NCBI GenBank assembly: GCA_029964075.1
Contig: CM057149.1
Coordinates: 24,256,197-24,320,196 of the forward strand
Source: Patiria pectinifera
Taxonomy: Eukaryota > Echinodermata > Asteroidea > Valvatida > Asterinidae
Reading direction: 5' to 3'
Length of the DNA stretch: 64,000 bases
Below, piece by piece: positions 58,003 to 64,000 of the stretch (position 1 is its first letter; each line of letters starts with the position of its first letter). The notes beneath the pieces were generated by a model. It did no database searches. It was given only the letters and a program-made list of their open reading frames with translations, and had not been told where the DNA came from. The position numbers and the translations under genes were made by a program.

Positions 58003-60732
58003 ATGGAAAGAGCAAAACGACAAATGAGGACAACCTCGAAAGTCTGGGGCAAAGTCATCGCTGTATCTTCCTTCATTGCCATGTTCCTCGTATCTGTGGT
58101 AATACGTTGCACTGGAGTTTTGTATGTAAGCTGGCAGACTTCATTCGATTCAACCGCTGCACAGACTGCAGCAATCGCTAGCATTATCACATCCTCCTCG
58201 TATTGTACATGTAAGTCATTTTAAACCTTATAGATATAGATGCAAGCAATAATCCTGCCCAGCATAAGCTTTTGAAACACAGTGTCCACATGTTACATTA
58301 AAAAAAAATACTATCTTAGAGCTTCTCGTTTGGGATGATAATGAATGTTACCACAAGATCATTTCAGATTACTTCAGATTGATGTTTCTTTCGGCAGCTA
58401 TTTTTGCAGGTGTATTTTGCAATCGTTACGGATGTCGTTTCACCTGTATTCTGGGAGGCGTTCTGACATTCTTCCCAATATTAATGAGCTTCTGGGCGAC
58501 CAGTCTGTGGTCAATGTACGCAGTGGCAGTTTTCACAGGTGAGCACCTTGTGGTTTAATTCTGTGCACAAAAAATTGAGAAATGACAAAAACAACTGATT
58601 CTTACGCAGCCCGATCGTACCTAGTTTAAAAAAGTGATTTTATTTGTTTTTGCGAAATAACGCAATACCTACTGCAAAAAACCGCACAATTTTTGTGAAA
58701 TAGTGCAATATGTATGAGAAATAACACTATATTCTTTTTGCGAAATAGCGCAATACTTTTGTGTACTCACGTCAATTTGTCGAAGAACTGGGTCTATAAC
58801 TGTACACTACGCATTTAAAATTATGCCACAAGATAATAAAATAAAATGGAAACGCAATAATCTGGATGTTGAAAAAGACGTGAGTCGCGCGTTGCCTCCA
58901 GGCACCTGACCAGTTATGTATGTACCCTGCATTCTTGTATTTCGATTTAGGGTCCATTTTAACCATATTCATCTCGAGTTCCTTCTTTATACGTGGCTGC
59001 AAACAACCCACAAACAATTAATCAAACATACAACCATATTGTACTGTAACCTTTAAGAAAATATTTTGTTCATGTTTAGGTGTCGGTACATCTTTCAGCT
59101 TTCTTGCATCTAACGTTGTTCTGGCAGAATATTTCAAGACGTACTACGCAATAGTGAGTGGTCTTACCATGGCCGGTGGCAGCACAAACATGATCGTGTT
59201 CCCGCCTCTCTTACGCCTTCTCCTCGATGCATACGGATGGCGGGGAGCCATGCTTGTGACATCTGCAATTTGCGCAAATCTGTGTGTGGTAGGATCATTG
59301 TACCGTCCGTTGCGTCACACACCACGAAGAAAAACAATTGTTACAAAATCCACTGACAATATTGGCATCAGCCCCAACAGTAATAAATGTTCAAGCGAAA
59401 ATCCTCCAGACTCACACGTGCAATATGGACCTACCACTAGTAAAGGGAAGTGCGTCACCTCAACGGCTTTCTTGCGGCGTGTGTTCTCAGCGTTACGACT
59501 TGGATTGCTGCTGAAGAGTTACCGTTTTTCTCTTCTTTGCTTGACCAGTATACAACTCCAAATGACCTACTCCTGTGCATCCGTTTTTCTGGTGCCAAGG
59601 GCCAAGTTTTCTGGTACCGATGACATGAAAGCTTCATTTTTGCTCAGCACTTTTGGATTTGGAAGTTTAATCTCTCGAGTTGCAAGTGGCTTCTTCGTGA
59701 CCCGTAAAACACCTGTCGAAGCCCTGTACACATTCTCATTTGTGCTGTGCTGCGTTGGTTTACTGTCTTCCCAAGCCGAGACCTATGCATCCTTTGCAGC
59801 TTCTGCCTGCATTCTTGGCATGGGTACAGGTGCCAACAAAGTATGGAGCAATATATTAATTCGTAAACTCCTCGGCTTACCTCGAGTGGCATCTGGACAG
59901 GCGATTCACCTCCTGTTGTGCGGTGTAGGAGACTTGATAGGTCCAATTGTTGCAGGTAATTCTTTCGTTTCATTTTGGTAGTGATTTTTAAATTTGCATA
60001 TTTAGTTTCTACATCAAAACACATGAGTTTCTATATCGAAACACTTTGAATCTTGAATGGAACACAAGTCACGCTGGATCTACACCAGTTTGGACTCAAT
60101 GTGGTCGTACACGATTTTAATTTTTACAGTGTATACGCACGTGCGAAACTTATTGTGAGAACTAAAAATTCAGGAGTCGGATTGGAAGATTTATGCAGTT
60201 AAGTAATGACTCATTCAATAAATTGTACAAGGTGGTGCAAAAAGAAGAAACCCACTTTTGACAACAATTTTCACCTACTTGTTGAGCAAATTTCAAACAT
60301 TCAATTTAATGGTATCAAAATATTGATCTTTAAATCATAACTATTGTAGTGCTAAAAAAAAATTAAATTTGAACATTTAATTTCCGGGGTGCCACACCCA
60401 AAAAAACACGTATAAGGCATCCGTATAGATGCCTTACAAAACAGCAAGAAACCATAGCCTGTTGTCCTTCTCAATGTGTACAATTGGTTTTAAAAAGATA
60501 ATTACTGTAGTGTACATTTTTAGATAATTACACTGAACTTTTTGGCGCCCTTTTTTGTTCCTATTGTAAAGGTTTGCTGTACGACAGCACGGGAAGCTTC
60601 CGAACCGTATTTTACGTTTTGGCTGGTCTGGTCGCCGCCGCAGCCCTGCAGATGTTACTCATGCCTGTGCTTCGCCGAATTGAGCCCGGTGTTGCTGAAA
60701 AAGAGGAAACGCCCACTGGATCAGTATCTTAG
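58003..60732 (+). CDS. Monocarboxylate-transporter-like protein (SLC16/MFS family), gene C, four exons
   Basis: Paralogue of gene A. Exons: 58003-58210, 58398-58538, 59080-59955, 60572-60732. Introns are GT-AG and phase 1, giving 461 aa. Exon 2 is 141 bp in both genes, and the long exon 3 shares most of its sequence, including FFVTRKTPVEAL and the GPIVAG end. TM8 region reads FGSLISRVASG with Arg316 kept and Ser in place of the aspartate of human MCT1, as in gene A. The N-terminus before the first membrane segment is short (about 15 aa). A TTTTAG acceptor at 57989-57990 suggests a 5'UTR intron ending 12 bases before the ATG. Intron 3 holds a partial mariner-like repeat. The 3' side runs straight into an inverted repeat whose partner lies upstream of the gene. 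Probably functional: no frame breaks seen. Confidence 0.85.
60228..60340. mobile_element. Partial copy of the same mariner-like MITE in intron 3 of gene C
   Basis: Starts after TA with CAAGGTGGTGCAAAAAGAA and follows the first 110 bases of 33939-34455 closely (TTCACCTACTTGTTGAG). The right end is missing. Confidence 0.65.
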
Positions 60733-60736
60733 AGCC

Positions 60737-61190
60737 TAATGTTAGGTTCACACATTTCCGATTTTTAAGCCGAACCGTATGGTTCTTGGCTGCCTCGGGA
60801 TGATTGGTTAGTTCGGTGAAAGATCGTTAAAGATCGGGAAGCACCCCAACAATTTGGGACATGTTCAAAATTAATTCGGGAAACAATTTAAATTCTCGGT
60901 TTATTCTTGTTGTATTCGTAACTAATTCTGGATATTCTTACAGCATTCTTACAAGTTTCGCACGGTTATTCTTAGTGGTAACAGTCCAGAATCGTACCGA
61001 ATCATTGCGAATGTATCAAGAAATTATAAGAATAACGTACGAATACACTAAGATTGTGTTAAGAATAAATAAGAGTAATCTAAGAAATTTGCAAGAATGA
61101 ATCACGAATAATGCTGAATTATCCAGATTTTCCTAAGAATTCTTTTAAGAATAACTCAGAATCAAGCAGTGTTAAATACGAATTGATAAA
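60737..61190 (+). repeat. Right arm of the inverted repeat flanking transporter C
   Basis: Begins five bases after the gene C stop codon, so the 3'UTR is probably made of this repeat. Partner is 56700-57288 in opposite orientation. Confidence 0.8.
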
Positions 61191-61794
61191 GAAGAGTTCC
61201 GAATGATCAGGAGATCTACGCTGCTCGGCAAACTGGAACTGACTGACGATAAGCGCTTGTCTGGATCGGTTTATATACCGGGATGCGATTTCCCCCCCCC
61301 CCCCATTGATGTTTGTAAGGAGACGCCAGTTTAAAGGGTCTCGTGAGTGCTTACACGTGTTATTTGCTGCACTATACAGAATGTTTAAAGGAAGAAAAAG
61401 ACTGTGTTAGTGTGTGAAGTTGTAAACTTGAACACAGTCGAAGTGATTCCAACTTAAAGATGATTCATCAGCTTTCCATTGATATCTTATTATTTTCAGA
61501 TCAACGGTGCTCGGTAATCCATTGATTTCAAAGTAAAAGGGTAATTATTTGCATAGATGCAAATAAGGTATAAATGGAAAGCTCATGAACTGCCCTGAAC
61601 ACGGAGCCACTTTGGCAGTATTTAATTTCATCACCTTCACATTCTAACAATAGGAGTGGCGATTGGGGTTGAATTGAAAAAGCAAAACTGGTAACTTGGT
61701 TAGGGGGTATTTGTGCACTATTCTGTAATGTAGTGTTAATAATATTGTCGGATTTGAACAGCGCCCCATTGAAAGTATGCTACGAGTCCCCCTC

Positions 61795-62245
61795 CCCACA
61801 CAATTGTACACAATAGGGCCTTATCTAGAGAACGTTCATGCACAGAACGCTCATGTACCTAATAGTATATACTAACTTTCTCTCCGAGATCTTAGTTTTT
61901 GCGTTTGGACTTGCACCTTCTTGTAGACTTCTGGGTAAATAGTACAGCTCAGCAAAGATCAAAAGAAGATTGTGTATTGGATGTTATTGTCATGTCATCC
62001 AATGAATAACCACACCTGAATATTGTGTGGCTTCATTGCTACAGTAGCAATGAATGCACAGAGTTTACTCGTGCCTATCCAAGCTAATACCAAACCTTTG
62101 CCCTCTAACTCCACCTTAACGTGCAAGGTCATGCACGAGCTGAATGTGAACGACGGAAGAGCGATAATGAATGATAACAAGTTTGCTTTTTAAACTCTAT
62201 TTTTAGCCTATTTGAGATAGGGGACACAATAGGACGGCGCTATAA
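61795..62245 (+). repeat. Dispersed repeat R2, copy 2
   Basis: Same orientation as copy 1, 61 kb away. Preceded by TTTGAACAGCGCCCCATTGA, a block that also occurs at 16857-16880 and, partly, at 54398-54415. Confidence 0.8.
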
Positions 62246-64000
62246 GGCCAAAAAAAAAAATAATAATAATCGGTCTCTGGTCAGACCGAAGAATTGATGC
62301 GGCGACGCGTTTTTTTTTTGGCGGCTTTTTTTCTCAAGCTTGAATGTACAGACAAGGTGGGTAGATTGAGTTGTGTTCACTTGCATTCAAACAAATTCGG
62401 TCCAATGCGGGCTCGAGGAAATAACATCATGAATCCAGACTTTAGCACCCTGTTTCAGGGCGGTGGGTATTAGCGAATGATATGTGAGCAGATTCGGCGA
62501 TTAATTATGCAAAAAAAGACTTCGTTTTGACTCGATTTCTGACTATTCAGCGTGCCCCTTGTACCGGGTCGTTCGTAACCCGTTATTGTACTACAAATCA
62601 TGTCAGCCAAATTATTGACCAAGCAACAGCTTATACTACATTTCTGATCGAAATGACGTCACATTTTCTTAAGTCGACTCCGTTGGTTGGTGCCCAGGGT
62701 CGCACAAAATGTGCATGCTACGATATATCACACAATAGGACCGTGGCTCTGCACACGTAAATGTCTGATCCCCAGTGAAAGTAGAATTGTGTTTGGCCGT
62801 TGCAAAATAGAATTTTCGTCCCATTTAACCCATTTTCACCGTCCCGCTTCTGTTTATATCATGCAGCGTCCCGATTTTCCTTTGTAATATCCATTCCGTT
62901 GCAATCTGAAACCCTACAAATTCCCCCTCCCCTTCCCCTCCCCCTCCCCCCGCTACGTCATTGATGACAAACTAAACCTTGTTACTTTGAAGTATTCGGG
63001 TATATTTGTTGGGGACATGTTTGTCGTGAGATGAGCATACAAACTCTTTAACGGTTTAATCTAAAACAGGAGCGCATATCATAACGACCAACATTGGAAA
63101 TCCGCCAATCTGGCTTGCCATAGAATTGTTCCCGCAACAAGCGGAGTTATGGAATGCGGTCAGCCATTTTACGGGCTTTGGAATTCCGACAACAAAGTCC
63201 CATCGCCCACACGCTCGCAAAGAATACGTGCCAAGGCCGTTTTTGCCTGGTATTTTTATTTGTTTTATTCACCAACAGGTGATTGATGAACTGCGCTTAC
63301 GAGGTGTTCTTTAACCCCAGGGATGATAAGTTTTTAAAAGAGTTAGGCTAACCGACGTGCCTAGGCCTGTCGATTCCGGCATTATTCATTAGCGTCACTC
63401 GGCGTGTTTAGGCGTGGGTCTCGGTATCGACCAATGGAAGCCGGCAAAAAGGGTGATATTTATCAATGAACAACCGGTGAAGGAGGCTTTTCCAAATTTA
63501 TACTGCACACCATGATGGATAGGAACCTTATTAATATTCGTCAGGTTTGAAAAGATTGACAGATATTGCAAACGCCAGTCTACCAACTTTTAAAAGTGCA
63601 CGTAGCCCGGCCTATTTTTCCAATTTCAACGAAAAAAAAACATTTTGAAGGCACTGCTCATGATATGGCACCGGATATGCCGCGTCTTGTGTTTCAAAAA
63701 ATATAATATAATTTGCAAGTCTTCAAAACACTTCAATCAAAGTTTGTAAAAGGTGTAAATTTAATATCTAAGTGAGAGTGATAAAAAACAAAATTCAGAC
63801 AATCACAATCAATAGCCAAATAGTAGTCCGAGTAACTAGGACTCTACGGATCGCTTTTGAACTTTTGGACATGGTCGGGCGATAGTAGCGTCCTAGGTAC
63901 GTGGCCGTATATGGTTACCATTAACCTGTTTCTGACCATTTTCACTCGTACCCCCAATCAAAATCGTCAGATTTCACCCCTAAAACGGTCTTCAAACTGC
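62246..64000. other. No supportable gene
   Basis: Poly-A/poly-T blocks at 62250-62335 resemble the centre of the 4130-5175 repeat. The 62527-62760 and 63126-63314 frames have no recognised features. Confidence 0.4.
62922..62951 (-). other. Strong G-quadruplex-type tract on the - strand
   Basis: Five C-runs of 4-6 separated by 1-2 bases; on the - strand this is a G-run array able to form a quadruplex. Intergenic; no nearby gene start seen. Confidence 0.55.

Overview
This is a eukaryotic (animal) window, not a bacterial one. It has spliced genes with GT-AG introns, two large LTR retrotransposons, LINE fragments, many short terminal-inverted-repeat elements, microsatellites and long non-coding stretches. 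The BEL/Pao and Ty3/Gypsy families, the intron-rich SLC16-like transporters and the G/C-tract-bearing hAT-like MITEs fit a marine invertebrate, perhaps an echinoderm, hemichordate or lancelet. The species cannot be fixed from the sequence, and the lineage is an inference.

Host genes. (1) Two related four-exon genes for monocarboxylate-transporter-like (SLC16/MFS) proteins lie on the + strand at 18445-22082 (472 aa) and 58003-60732 (461 aa). Both have all three introns in phase 1 at the same positions. (2) Two broken relatives lie between them: an exon-3 fragment at 24388-24544, continued at 33685-33693, which was split by a Ty3/Gypsy insertion, and a last-exon fragment at 54096-54118 plus 54837-54959, split by an hAT-like element. 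The window therefore holds a decaying local transporter cluster. (3) On the - strand, three small exons (45169-45245, 38129-38203, 37331-37404) join in compatible phase into a 72-aa secreted peptide with four cysteines whose spacing resembles a follistatin/EGF-like hairpin. This is the most novel-looking gene here.

Mobile DNA. A BEL/Pao element fills 8011-15758 (- strand): 767-bp LTRs, 5-bp target duplication ATGAG, reading frame broken in pol. It sits inside a copy of another dispersed repeat. A full-length Ty3/Gypsy element fills 24545-33684 (+ strand): 1.28-kb LTRs almost identical, GGTG target duplication, intact gag and pol, and a canonical -1 slippery heptamer between them. A decayed second Gypsy fragment lies at 51480-53190, and LINE remnants lie at 22690-23735 and 47055-47790. 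Mariner-like and hAT-like MITEs with visible target duplications are scattered throughout.

Layout. 1-8010: non-coding repeats. 8011-15758: BEL. 15759-18440: repeats. 18445-22082: transporter A. 22690-23735: LINE. 24388-33693: pseudogene B split by Gypsy. 33939-36942: mariner-like and other MITEs. 37331-45245: secreted peptide gene with a long intron full of repeats. 45336-53190: hairpins, LINE, 164-bp tandem array, old Gypsy. 54096-54959: pseudogene D with nested MITEs. 56700-61190: transporter C between inverted repeats. 61795-62245: second copy of a repeat also found at 285-775. The rest shows no gene I can support.
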